Source: Gymnogyps californianus (lineage: Eukaryota > Chordata > Aves > Accipitriformes > Cathartidae). Taken from it: a DNA stretch of 64,000 nucleotides. Below the pieces are notes generated by a model. That model was not told where the DNA came from, made no database searches, and saw nothing but the letters and a program-made list of their open reading frames with translations. Shown here in pieces: positions 31,601 to 45,000 of the stretch. The position numbers were made by a program, and so were the translations under genes. The first letter of the stretch is position 1; the number at the start of each line of letters is the position of its first letter. The stretch is from contig NC_059477.1 of the NCBI RefSeq assembly GCF_018139145.2, positions 18,277,522 through 18,341,521 of the forward strand, in the 5' to 3' direction.

Positions 31601-33413
31601 AAATCCGGCTCAGCCTGAAGGAAACAGATGACATCTTTTGTTACATTTTAGAGCACAACATAAACTATAGCATAGCCAAGTTCACCTTTATTTCCTACCA
31701 GAAGCTGTAGGACCTCCCTCAGTTGGAGTTGGTATTATGGGTATAGTGTGTCCCACATACATCACTGGAATAAAGTCTTAAATTAATTTCTTTTGTTTAC
31801 TATTGCCCCCACTACCACCTCCCTGAATCATGTGGCCAAAAGACACTCAATTGTAATCAACATTAACTACGGTAGGAGCTTGGTTTTTATTGCATGAGAG
31901 GTAGTCAGCGTGAGGCCTCATCTGCATTCTGGATTACTACAACAGTATGTTCAAAACCAACTCACGAGTGCAAAGACACAGAGTAAGTGTTGCAGCTGCG
32001 TTATGTAGGAGCTTAAAACTGTTTTTTTTACTGCTCCTTCCTGGCTAGGTCCAATCTCTGAAGTAGCCAGAGAACTTGATATACCAAAAAAAAGCAATCC
32101 TATTTATGTGCTAAAGCCTAGAAGGAGAGAGGGGAGGCACTTTCTCACATTCATGCTTTTCTAGGCTGAGATTAGGAGCATGCTCTTAGTTAGCCATCTC
32201 CTTCTTCGCAAATCAGAAAGAATAGTCTCCTTTTTTGATTGACATCATACAGTACTAGCAACCCTCACTCTGGGCTGGCACCATCCTGGGGAAAGTACAG
32301 GGAAACAGGGACAGGAATTGCAAATATTCTTACAATTAAGCTTGCCAGAGTGAGACATAACATGATGAATTGTCATTGATTTAATCTCCTGTTCTTTCTT
32401 CCAAATGTCATACATAATTGAGCTTTGCAGAGACATGAAGTTAACTGGGTTTTAAATACTACAAGCCCCAGAATAAGGTCCCAAAATGCAAGAGAGTCAA
32501 AGGAAAGTCAAATATATTGCTCTGACTGGCAAGCAGTCAAACCAGCTGTATTTCACACATTTATCTTCCACAAGACAGTGCACATGTTCAAAATTAAGCT
32601 TAAGTGTAACTAGTTGAATACCTAGGCTTGACTGTACATTAGGCCTACAGTTGAAATAGATTTGGGCAGCTAGATCATCCACTCACCTGGAAGCTCACTG
32701 AGTGCAATGGAGTACCAACAGCAGCTCAGCCTCATCTGCGTAGGTGCTCATTTGTTTAAGCATACAGGAATTAAAAATCAAGTACTATAAAGCCTGGTGT
32801 AACCAGGTACATTGTTTTAATTTCTTAGGAATGTCACTGATGAGCCTTTTTATTTGAACTTTAGTATCTACATCTTCTAAACTGAATTCAGTGAGACTGT
32901 TTGCAATGTTTATGCTAAGTACGTACTGATGCCTGTGCAAGATCAGAGTCCAAGCAGATGAAGCAGAAAAAAAATCTGAGATGTGCATTGCTGATTAACC
33001 CTTGCACGTGAAATAAAAGTCTATAGATTTGGAATATACAAATTATATTCTACCTACGTTATTCCTCAGCTGTTGATGCTTAGTAACTGTAAGCAATAGA
33101 ATTGTTTTTACAGGCACGATTACAGCCAGTATTTGGAGTCAGAATTAATAAGATGTAAAGAAGAATCATCCTGAAAGATATCCCAAACTTGTAAATAGTC
33201 AAGCAAAAATGAATGCACTTGCAGGAAAGCAATCAAGATCAATCAAGATTATTTTTTTAAATGTTAAATTACTGAATGTACTATGAAGGACTAAACTTGT
33301 GCTTTTAAAAATTGCAATACTTTAAGTAGCTTACACAGTTTTCAAAACAAATATTTGCAAATCAATTTTCTATAGAGTTATTTAGAAATTATGGTACTGA
33401 CTTTTTTTTCCAG

Positions 33414-33485
33414 TATCCTCTTCTTCTTCATCTCATTATGGAAGTCCACAGTGAACTTGTGAGCATAAAATTACAGCTGCTGCAG
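33414..33485 (+). other. Exon-like segment, 72 nt, possible non-coding RNA exon
   Basis: Preceded by a long pyrimidine run and CAG (acceptor CTTTTTTTTCCAG|T) and followed by CTGCTGCAG|GTGAGG (strong donor). Open in one frame for 24 codons with no family match. No partner exon identified, so chance is possible. Confidence 0.25.
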
Positions 33486-35404
33486 GTGAGGTTTAATATT
33501 ACAGTGCTTAAAAATAATGCCTTCTGCAACATTTGGGTAGCTGAGTACCTAAATGTTTCTTTTCTTCTTTCTTTCCCTTAAGTAACAGTTTTCTATTGCT
33601 TTCAAACAACAGAAAATTTTGTCTGGTGCATCTAGGAACACAGACCCTTTCTAGTTACAGTCTGTTATTTCCCTCTAAAACAGACACTGTCTACCCAGTA
33701 CTCAAAAGTAGCACTGGCTTTATATGTTAGGCTTCTAGAAAGCAACTATTTGCCTCTAAAATTCATCTTAAAAACCACGAAGTGAGTTTCTGTATATCTT
33801 TCTAGCTGACATAATAGCATAATCACAGTGGAAAGACTCTGAGGACCTCCTTGTACAAGTATGCTACGTAAAGAGGTGTACAAGAAATCAACAGATTTGG
33901 GGTTTCTTTGTAGAATGAGCACAGGGATATGGGCAATCAGCAAAGAATGCTCTTTTAGCTATTTAGGTTTTGACATTTTGCCCTGCTAATGAATTGTTGC
34001 AGGGCTGTTTCCCGTCTGAAATTAAAGGCTGTTAAAAGCAAAGAAGCTCAGTAAGGCAATGTAGAATCGACAACTAATCTAAACCTTACTCTTCTAATGG
34101 CATTCTCAGAGCCTGAGCAAGGTATACATACTAAAATTTACTACATTTCATACATGTGCGTATGGGATCTAATATCACCAAAAACGTGTGACATTATTCC
34201 CAATTCATATTAACTTTGTGCAAAAATGACAGAAAATACAGAATTCTTTGCTGTTGAAATACTGAGAAATCATAATTCACCAAACAGTTAATTATACAAA
34301 GGAAAGTAGACAAAGACCCAAAGAAGAGTCTTGCTACTGGTTACAACAAAGAAAATATACCTAATATCCTAATATAGAACTATCATAATGATCTCTCTGG
34401 ATACCACAGTAGTTTAATTTTATGATGGCTTTTTACGTGCTAAATAAAGTATCCGCTTCAGACAATCTAGAAGTAACAGATAAAGAACAAGAAGTTTGCT
34501 GTGCATTTTGGTGAAGGAAAAGATTTCAGACATCAGATGCTAGCAGCTTGATTTCTTACTTAAATAGCATAGACACAAATCAATATACAAAGAAGAATCC
34601 CATCCGGAAAAGCCCACTGATACTTCTTTTTGGTCCAAGGGTGAAATTTTAGTGAGTAAGCACTATAGGTCCACCTTGCTCTGAGAGCTGGAGATTTAGC
34701 AAGATCTGAGCATTAGGTGCAAGACAGAAGCACCACTCTTCATGTCTGTGGAGTTCCAAACATTGTTTAATTTTTAAAACTCAAAATTCACATGTAATTA
34801 ATTCTTAGTGAGGAATGAATGTTTGAAAATAATTAGTTTAGAAATAATTATAAAGGAACAAGAACAGTGCTTTTGCTAATTAGAGCGAAAGCTTAACTAA
34901 GGTAGAAGTTGCCATCTTTGCATTTATGCCTGCATACCAAAATACACTCATCAGCATTTATTTCTCAGCTCATAGTCAGGTCTTGTTTGAGTCTCAGCTG
35001 AAAATAAAATTTATTGTGATCTGAATTTGTTATATTTCAACCACTAAAGAATCCCAGTACCACTTATTTCAAGAACTAAATAGACCTAATTTCTAACCTC
35101 AAATTGGAATGATAATTTTCAATGTTGACTTCAAGATAGGTGACAAAGCAGGTTTAATATATTTATGTATAATTTTATTATTGGTGATCCAATCTCAAAA
35201 TATTTTACAAAATATTAAGCAAATACAAAGATAATTGAAGCTTTCATCTGTATTTCTTCAACACAGTTAAAGCAGCTGTCCTGAATTTTCCTTTGCCTGG
35301 AAAATGCTGAGGATTAAACTTATCTTAATTTTGTTAATGTTACTGTAATATTCCTTGTTCAGGTGAATTTAACAAAGGAAGAGAGAGAGCATTCAGCACA
35401 GGAC

Positions 35405-35515
35405 TACTAGAAAAGAAATCTGAGTTTGCAATCCTGACTCTAACACTGATTGTCCTCGGTGGACCTGACAAATCAACCCCTGGGCCACAAGCGCAATCAT
35501 AAATAGGAATGCAAC
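35405..35515 (+). repeat. MIR-like SINE fossil
   Basis: TCTGAGTTTGCAATCCTGAC, TCTAACACTGATTGTC, GTGGACCTGACAAATCA, CCCCTGGGCCAC and AATAGGAAT follow the central MIR consensus (tctggagttcgaatcctggctctgcc..tgtgaccttggacaagtca). Confidence 0.6.
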
Positions 35516-38500
35516 TTCAGAAAAAGATGTTGTGTGTGTGGCTACACTGACTGGCACAAGGAGCGAGTACCTCAATGAAGAAGAATAGTTCTGGTTGAAC
35601 ATTTGTCACTGTGTGCGCTGCTCTTGTATAGCACTTACATCATTTTGATGCTCAAGGTGTAAAAGGTAAGTTACCCACTTCTGACTTTTTGAAGGAATCT
35701 CCTCACCTCTTCCCTTTTTGCATCCCTAATGGTCTGGGCCAGCAACATTATACCTTAGCATAAGATATCCCTCTTTCATTAATGCAGACCATTAAAAGTA
35801 GCAGTCAATATGGAAATACGTTTCAGTGTTTCATAGGAGACAACATCTGGATCATTGCTCCAGGAGTATGAGTAAGTAGCTTTACCATACTGCAATGAAT
35901 TATTCATAGGTCAGGAAAGGAAATATTACACACTGCTGATTATATATTCCAACGTTATGGCTTCCTTATTTATAAAATACGTAACTCTCTTTGTCCACAT
36001 TACCAATACACCTTCAGCCAAATGCTGGCTACAGTCATTTTTATTTATAAAAGGAATAAAAACTTCTCTTCACCTTCAAAATTAATTCTGAGAAAATGTC
36101 ACCAATCATCCCTTTTTTCATGCTGTCATGGATCAGTGGAAAGAAAAATGGTATTAAGATAACCTGCCTGAAATGGATTCAGCAGCTCTGCTGACATTTT
36201 AATTCATAAAAGTTAGAAAACTTCCTATTTTGTTACAGCTGTGCCACTGACAGAGCTGCTGTGACTAGTTTCACTGTTCTCCATTGTAGTCTCTCCCTCC
36301 CTTTTCTTTTCTGAGGTTTGTCAAAGATCACAAGGAAGGGGGAAAAAAACCTAAAGATATGATGTGTTTATAATACCACAAAACTTGACAAAGGAGGAGA
36401 TGGGTATATAAAACACCTACAAGTACATAGCTATCACTTTTTAAACCTGCAAGATACCATATAAAAATCCTTTTATAAAGAGGCTTTTCAGTTTAATGGA
36501 AGAAAGACATAGCTTACACCAAAGCTAATGAATGAAGGTGTTTTACATTCCCTAGTTTAAAGAGCAAACAACGTATTTGCTTTTGTAAGTAGACTCCTTA
36601 CAATATGTAATACAAAAATAAAATAAATTGCTGTAAATAAGCCATTTCTCTGAGCTTGCTGAGATTTGCAACATTCTTGTGAGTGCCATTCACTGTTCTA
36701 ATGGATCTCAGGGAGATATTCTCCCCAGGAATAATTAAACCTTTATTAACACACTTAGTCTAGATTCTTTTGTTAAAAACAAAAAGAACAAAAAACCTAA
36801 AAGACCTTTCTCCATGAAACTACTTCTGAGTGATGCCAGAATTATAATAAAAGTAACCAGGGATGGTAAAGTAGAAAATTATACTACTTTTTATACTAAA
36901 TATACCTTCGCAACTCTGAGCACATTAATAAAAAACTTTAGTTGCCACTGTATCCCTGCCTACCTCGACTTTTATCAATATATGCTCTAAAGAGCAAATT
37001 CAAGTTTTATACAATTTTGATGACTGTTACTTAATGACAGACAGGAAGAAAACCCAAGATAGTATTTTCAGCCCCAGTAGCTGCCAAGGTAAGTGGTTAT
37101 GACATAGTAAACTTTGTTACCAGGTCTTTATTACCAGTCACAGGACGACTGGTGAGGCCATTCCAGTGTTTCTTACATGCTTGTCTCAATATTAATCTTT
37201 TTCCCCCCTCTGGGCCAAACTCTCTCACTTAACCCCTCCTGTCATTTTAGCATATGAATACAAACACCCTTTCCTTTCAGGTGGATTTAATCTGAAAACT
37301 CTCCTTTACTTCCATTATGCAGCTCCAGTATTAGTAATGACATCTAAAATAGAGTTAATTCCTCAGATTACGACTGCAGCCAACGGCACGTCAAACAGCT
37401 AGTGTTTATCTCTGCACCAGACAACATTCAAAATCCTATAAAACAAGGAGACCACACAAATCTTCCCTATACTAACAGAGCTTTGCTAGTGAAAGCAAGT
37501 TTTGCAAAACTCAGAGAATTGGCATATTCCGCCCTCTTGGTTATTGTGCAAGTGCAAATGAACCACCCCTCCCTTCCGGGGTATTTCTAAAAATTCAGAT
37601 TTTTTGAGAGAAACTTTGCGAGCAAGACTGCATTGCGCTGGGCTCCACTCTGCCTGGTTCAAGGGTGAGAAAATCCCATGTTACCTCCACGGGAAACAGA
37701 GGGCATGGCCCAGATGTAAGCTCCTCACCAGGCGCCCATGAGGGCAGGACCAGCGCTGGCTCCTAGTGTGCCTTAAGGTTTGTGTAATTTGTTTCCATAA
37801 AGCTCTGACAGTGTTCAGTAGGGGATTAAGGGCAATATCTTTCAAAACTGTTTCATGTATACGTACTGCAATACTCGACATATTCCTAGCATGTGCTATT
37901 CAAGTAAAACCCACAAATGCCATACAAGCTCATTCAGAGTCAGAAGTTCAAAATGAGGAAAAAAAAAAAAAAAAAGGGTAACATTATTTGTAATATGAAA
38001 AGAGTATTACAGTGGGGGTTCACTTTTAAAGCCAAATACAAAAAAAGTTTATTTCATGCAACTTACATCTGTCTAAAATTAGAATAGGTGTCTAGATGAT
38101 TTTTGCACAGTATCACTGTGATTAAAAAGTCAACTCATATTCAAATTGTATCTCCCCGTGAGAGAACAATTTCTAATATGCCGAAAAATCTACCATCTTG
38201 CTAATACAGATCTAAAATAGGAATTAAGCTATTTAAGTCTTTATGAGACATTACATTTGATGGAAATAGCTATTATCATATCCGCAGTACCAGAACAGGG
38301 AACAAATTAAGGTACACTTTTAAAACATTAATTGAAAGTACAGTTCACTATTGTGAAACTAAAGCATAAGGGTTGTGTATTTTACACAGAGATAAGTGTT
38401 TTGAGAAAACACAGGAAAAAGCAAAGGATATGTCTTTGTAGTGAAAGTTAGAACTTCTTAAATTATTTAAAAGGTTTTAAATGTCAAATGATTTGCACTA

Positions 38501-38599
38501 ATTTTCATCACATACCAAACCTATAGCAATTAAATCTACTCAGTTGGTAAGTATTTTTCATGCCTTTCAAAAGGAAATACTGCCTGGATGAATGGAGTA

Positions 38600-39110
38600 A
38601 GGTGGGCCAAAAACTGACCAAATCCCCAGGCTTGAAGGGTGTTGGATCAATGACCTAAGCCCTGCTGGCAGCCAGCAATGAGGACAGCCCTGCAGGTATC
38701 AATTTTGTGGACCATGTCAATCAACATCTCACCAGTGACCTGGGCAAGGACATAGACTACATGCTAATAAGTTCGCAGATGACATTAAATTAGGAGCATG
38801 AGACGGCATGCCAAATGGCAGAGCTTCAATCCAAAGGACATTGCTCAGCTTGAGGACTGGGCCAGAAGACACTTTATGACGTTCAATAGAAGTGCAAAGG
38901 TCTGCACCTGGGGCAGAAAAATCGCATGTGCTGGGAAGGGATGGCTGAGCAGCAGCCCTGTCAAAAAGCAGCAGGCACTTACAAGGGGTGCCAGGCTGCA
39001 AAGGAGCCAACAGTGTGTTCTCGTTGCAACATGGGAAACCCCATGCTGCACTACACTGGCAGGGGACGTGGAAAGCCCACTATCCCGCGCAACTCAGTGC
39101 TGGTGAAATT
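38600..39110 (+). mobile_element. Degraded CR1 LINE fragment
   Basis: TGTCAATCAACATCTCACCA, GTGACCTGGGCAAGG, AAGTTCGCAGATGACATTAA (RT motif FADD), GAGGACTGGGCCAGAAGAC, GTTCAATAGAAGTGCAAAGG, TGCACCTGGGGCAG and AGCCAACAGTGTGTTCTCG follow the avian CR1 RT-to-3' order (rad. 'agtttgcagatgacac', 'aggttcaacaaggccaagtg'). Frames are broken and the 3' end is missing. Confidence 0.75.
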
Positions 39111-41987
39111 TCACAGGTTGTCTACAAATTATAATTTGGATAGAAGCCCCCAGACCTAGCCTCTGTTAACCCATTCTCTTTAGAAACAGCACAAAATGTG
39201 TCATGATGTCCCCCAAAGTTACAGGAAAATTTTAATAAAAGATGTTGCACAGAATCCAGAGAATTCTGCACTATAAGAAATTGCTTTACGGTACATCTGC
39301 TAGCACTTTTCAATTTCTGATAAAGACTGCAAATATTTTGTGATGCATTGTTTTGTGTTTCTTCTACTTACTAATTAACTAATTTAACAATCAGTAGGCT
39401 TAAAAAGTGCCTTCAACAGAAAGATTTAGCATATCACAGTTTTTTTTTAATTCTAAAAATGTTAATGTTATTTTTCTTTCAACGAATGTCAAATAAAGAA
39501 TTGTAAAAAATAATTAAATCAGTGATAGCATCTTTAGTGTTCACCAAGTTTCAGTTTGCATTGCAAATAATGGCGTTCACAAAGCACTAGCAGAACACTG
39601 TAAAACTAAAGACCTTATTTCTGTATTTAAATTAAAAAACGACTTTCAAAAAATTTTGAGGACGTGCAGTTTCTGTCCCTCAAATGTACTTGCAGTCATA
39701 GACACATAATGCTTTTAATATCACGGTGAACTGCACACAAAGACTGGAGCATGAGGTGGGCAAATGTTTAATATTGTTGTTTTTAAGGAAAGTGACACAG
39801 AATAATTAATTGCTATTTTGCACACAATGTGCCAATTTGATTCATAGTGTAATGTCATTAAAGCAAGTAGGATGAAGTTAACCAAGTATGATTAAAAAAA
39901 CCAAACTTTGATATATTTTCATTTTCTTATAATAACAATTGCAGAACTAAAAAAAAAAATAAAAAAATCAGACTAGGTTCAACTAGGAAAGAAAAAGATG
40001 CCGTTGTTTGAATAATTCAAAATTTTTTTTGGAAGAAATCCTGTTAATCTGCACATAGGTTTTTTATACCAAATATTCATAAGCAATTCATGAGCATTCA
40101 CAACTCTTAAAAAGTCTACTTAATATTTTCTTTAGGTTTTCATATTTCTTCCTGATAACAGAACTGTGTGAGGAAATTGGAATTCATTAGTAGCTAGTTG
40201 CTCTGCCAGTTGCTTTGCCATACAAACAAGGGGGACAACTGAATATGTATTAAATAATCAAAGTAATCTCAGTTCTGTAGGGACCTGACTCTGCAAAAGG
40301 AAGAAGCAGGCAGAGAGCTAGGTATGTGTGGTAATCTACTGAGAACTGTTCAAGCAGCTCTGCTGGCAGGATCACATACCTATCTAATAATTTTTTTTTC
40401 AGGTCTCAGTACTGGAATCAATCTTAAATAGAAAAATTCAAGTGCACTATGTACGCTGTGTATGTGTAGAAAGAAATACAGTGTATATGCATGAAATCTA
40501 ACCTGTCATCAGTGCCTGGATGTATAATACGTGCATAAATGGAAGACTAGATCATACCGTATGGAATGCAGTTTTTACCTAATAAAATTACTTTTTTTCT
40601 TTTTATTAAAATCTGCCCTCCTACTGTTTAATGTTTCAGAGATTTTCAAATAGAAAGTGCCAAGCCTTCTCCCACGTATATTAACTGAGGCTTAGCAACA
40701 CATAAGAGACTTGGTTCTTAATCAAAAATATAGAATCACTTTATGAAAAACTGTAAAATATAATTTTGCACAAAAGCTATTTTGGCAACACAAGTAGTAG
40801 TTGTTAGCTACAATGCATGGGAGCCTCTGCCATACTCTCAAATATAAATATAGATAAGAAAAGTGTATGGGGAAAAAACAGAGCCAGTAAAGTAAACAGT
40901 GTGTGTGACAGAAAACAGTTGTATTTACAATACTATCCAGCTTCTGGAGAGAAGCCAGAGACCTTCCCATGAAATCTTTCTGTGCTTTTAATGCTGTTGC
41001 AAAGCTTCAGGGAATTCTAATTGTATAAACAGTTACAGGGAAATGAGATTCACTGTGAGACTATGTCCAGCCAGCAGTAAAAGTGATGATTGCATCTCAG
41101 CATCAGTCATTTAGAATATGAACTTTCTGACTAGTAATTCATATGCATTTACCAAAATTGTCTCAAATTCAACCAGTTAGCAGTTTCTTTTCAGTCTGAT
41201 TATACAGTTAGCTTCCCAAAGCTAAAGCATGTACAGTAGATCTCACTCCTCTGAAATACATTTAGATGTTTGGTTGTCTTTTGATTTTAAATAATGCAGG
41301 TTCTCCAATATTTATATCATGATAAAATTCTAGTGCTTTAAAAATCTGCCCTTCACACAAGCCTAAGCATACGTATTTTAAAATTACTTACTGTACATCT
41401 TCATATTTTATTTAAGGCATGAACAATGGCATATGAATGGGAACAGCTTCCAGAAAAGCATATCTTTTTGACAAAGGCCAGTCCAAGCACATCACACCAA
41501 AGGACTAACCTGAAGCCAGAAATGACAGTGTTGTGACCCAAGTTTTTAACAAAAATAGTTGAAACAAAATGGATTTTTTTCTCTTTTTCTTCCTTTTTTT
41601 TTTTTTTAATTTAAATTACATTACTCTTAATGTCTGTTTAAAGCACCGGTTGCAGTTTTGCGTTTACCACCTCTTCCGAGTGACTTTGGATAACTCATCT
41701 GCTTCTTTTGTTCTGAATTTTCAGCGTATGAAACTTTAAAAGGTTTCTGTTTCTTTTTTTTTTCTTTTCTTTTTTTTTTTTTAATGGCTGCTGCAAAATT
41801 AAAAAGATCCAGAAGTGGTCAGGGGCCTGGTCTAATGCACTTTCAAAAGTCCATTATAAAGATGAATATAAATGCGAATGATAGGTTTTTCCGTAGACCC
41901 ACAAACCACACTTAGCTATAAGAAACATATTGTGCATAGTTATTTTTTTCTTCAGAGTGATATGTTTACTAGATCTACATTCTCAGT
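39111..41987 (-). other. Probable OSBPL6 3' UTR and downstream flank
   Basis: AT-rich sequence directly after the OSBPL6 stop. Minus-strand AATAAA hexamers at 41407-41412 and 40602-40607 are candidate poly(A) signals; which one is used is unclear. Long T tracts occur near 41575-41610 and 41755-41783. No other gene seen. Confidence 0.5.
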
Positions 41988-42096
41988 TTACCAGAGTACG
42001 GGAATTTCTACTTTACTAAAGCCAGGATCCTTTCGCAGTTCCCAGTAGGTGTCATTGGTAACCCAGGCTTCTCTTTGATTAGTGTCGATAACTTTT
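41988..42096 (-). CDS. OSBPL6: OSBPL6 last coding exon with stop
   Basis: 109 nt coding [20 protein letters not shown] then [15 protein letters not shown] and TAA (complement of 41988-41990). Acceptor TTCTACAG|A. Confidence 0.97.
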
Positions 42097-45000
42097 CTGT
42101 AGAAAGGGAAAAAAAAGAAAAAAAAAAAAAAAAAGAGAGAGAGAGAGGAAAAAGAAGTTCTGACCATAGATCTCTGCTCTTATGCAATATGAAATCAAAT
42201 CCCATACCTCTCTGATCTAACCCAATACTAAATATGATTTCATATTTCTAAAGGACACAAGAACAGTCAAGGATTTAAAAATAAAAATCAACCTTTACCT
42301 GTGTCACAAGTGGAAGGTTTAGAAAACAGCCAAGATTGCAAATCTGTTGTCTGATCTGTGTGAGCAGGTCTTAGAGCCATTTAAAGTCTCTTTGGCCATT
42401 ACAGATTCTGATTATGTGCAGAGGATCAACCAAGACATCTAGCTTGCAGAATGCAAGCCTTTTACCATTTATATTGTTTGTCTCCTCTGTATTTTGCTCA
42501 TCTTCCACTACAAAACTGCATCAAGCACGTTCAATCTTTTCACTTTTGATTCCCCATGCTAAACATCAGGCTATTTGGTATGATTATCCCTTGTTTCAGA
42601 AGAACGCTTAATTAAAAACAAAAACAAAGAACCCCCCCACACACACTCAATAATAAATAAATTGTAATTTAAGTGTATATATATACATTTATATATACAT
42701 TTTATAGAGAGAGATATATGTATGATGTTGTTGTTTAGGTCACTATTTATTACTTTGTTTATGCAATGACTTAAAACAATAACATAGTTAAATCTTAGAT
42801 CCAAATATTAAACTCCTATTCCACTTCAAAGTTCAAAAAACATTGGCCGAGGAGTGCAGCAGGCTTGTATAGCTGTTGCCCATTGTGAGAAAATGATCTT
42901 TCAATTATGAAGCTTTAAACTATGTAAAAATTGCTTCAGGCAGAGATCAGGTATCTGATTATTTTTCTTAAAATTGCCATTTTCCAGGCTTTCACAATTA
43001 ACAGACTACATTGGTGGTAATTCTTGTAGTACTTTGTCCAGTCACACTATAGAAAACAGAGACTTACTACTGAAATGAACAGACTCACTTAAAAAATTTG
43101 GGTACATATTCAATGCTGTTTTCTTCCATGTACCGCCTCCGACCTCTCTGGAGTTCCTCTATTCTTTGTTTCTCAGATGCTGCCGCTTCTACATTTCCTT
43201 CCTCCAGAAGCCTGTAGGAATAACAGCAGGTCCTATAGCAATCATACAGTGTCTAGAACAAGGAGTTTTCTAGCACCAATTGTCACAAAAGACAAGCAGA
43301 AGCCAAGCTTGTTGTCTGTGTTGTACCCACTTTCAGATCTAGTCATAACCTCATAAAATAAGAATAACTGAGATGTGACTCCCCAGTTACATGTACCTGA
43401 CCTATAGCCTAAGGCATACACTTTCTTCAGTAACTTCAGCATATCACGAACACTGAAGTACTATGAACTGAGAATTAGGAGGCAATTAATGTTGCTTTCA
43501 TTCATAGCAGAAGGGCATGACATTTCAGAGCCTGTCTTTCCAGTTTGTTATGAGGAATCCTACCTCTGCCCAAAGACTGCACTATAGCTCTACTATACCA
43601 ACAAGATGCTTTCTGCTTTCCCTCAACCGGGTAAAGCAGAAATTTGATTGCAATACTGAATACCTTCTCTGCTAGCAGAATCCTCCAAAGCTTAGTTCAG
43701 ACTGTAGTGAAGACATAGACAAAATTCAATACCTAGCCAAACCCAGCCTTAAAACCACCAAATATTAAGTGTATAAATAAGCATTCTTGCCTTTGATCCG
43801 GCCTGAATCGTGCATCTGTTGTAGGAAGAAGATCTTTCAGTAAAGGATCTAATTCATTGAGCTCAATAGCAAACCTCGTGAAGCCATAATAACGTTCATA
43901 ATTGGTTGGCATGGAGCCTGTATGAATATGTATGAGAAAGAAAAAATCTTTTTAAACTATAACTCTAAATATGCAAGAGATTCATTTATTTATTAAATTA
44001 TAACAGCAAAAATATTAATATATTTTACTCTTACATACAATTAAAAAGCATCAAAAGCTATTCTCTAGGTGGAACAACATTCACTAAATATTAATTTCAA
44101 CTGCTTATCCTGCAGAGGCTGTAATTACATGCTAATAGATTCAAAACATTTATGATCTTTTTAAATAAAAATCACTGTTTTCAAGATTTTCAAGTAAAAC
44201 ATAGTTTTCTGTTCCCCAGAAAGTGGGCTTATCAAATGTCTGTATAAAAGCTAACCTTTACTGATCTTCAGAGTTAATTTTGGAACATAATGCTCACTTC
44301 CAGACTGATTCGGCACTGTCCAACACCTTCAGCACTAATGGCAGAGTAGACATTGCAGAGAGTAGCGTGCAAAGTAGGGTTCAAACTACTAACAATAATG
44401 ACAATTCCTGGATAATCACTCTGCATGTATGAAAGATACTATAGCTGCAAAGGATGACTAATTCAACCTCAGTGCCTCTAAGCAAGCAATAAGGAAGTTG
44501 ACATCAGCTCCTGAAACCACGGGAGCTCGCCATCTCTGAAGACCAATCCTTTAGGCTAATAAAGCATTAAGACAGCAAACTCAATAAACTGCCACCTCCT
44601 ATTTGTTGAATTCAAATAAGCTACCCTGCTCTCTGTGAGAAGGCAGGTGGGCAGGCCTAGACATCTAATTTTTTTCTTAATTTCATTCTTACGTTGACCC
44701 CAAGACCCCAGAATATTTGACCAGGAGTCAGACTAAGATGTAAAAGACTATGCCCTGTAAGAACATTTCCATTTACCATTACTATAAGAACATTTCCATT
44801 TAGCATTATTATAAACTCATGTAAATTCTTGTTTATTTGTCTAGCCAGAAATTTAATTTCTCCAGTAGTACTTTGTGTATTTAAAATGATGGCTAAAACA
44901 GCTTTACATAGTTTAGGGTTACACTACAGTGTCTGCCAGAGTTTATTACAAGCTTCTTACCTGGCCTCCATATGCATTTGGCTGAAGGTGCAACCCCACA

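Larger units (their letters stand above)
27421..38580. other. Intergenic region without recognised gene
   Basis: About 11 kb of AT-rich DNA. It holds two MIR-like SINE fossils (28425-28602, 35405-35515) and one exon-like segment with good splice signals (33414-33485). No protein-coding exon of a known family was found on either strand. Confidence 0.6.
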
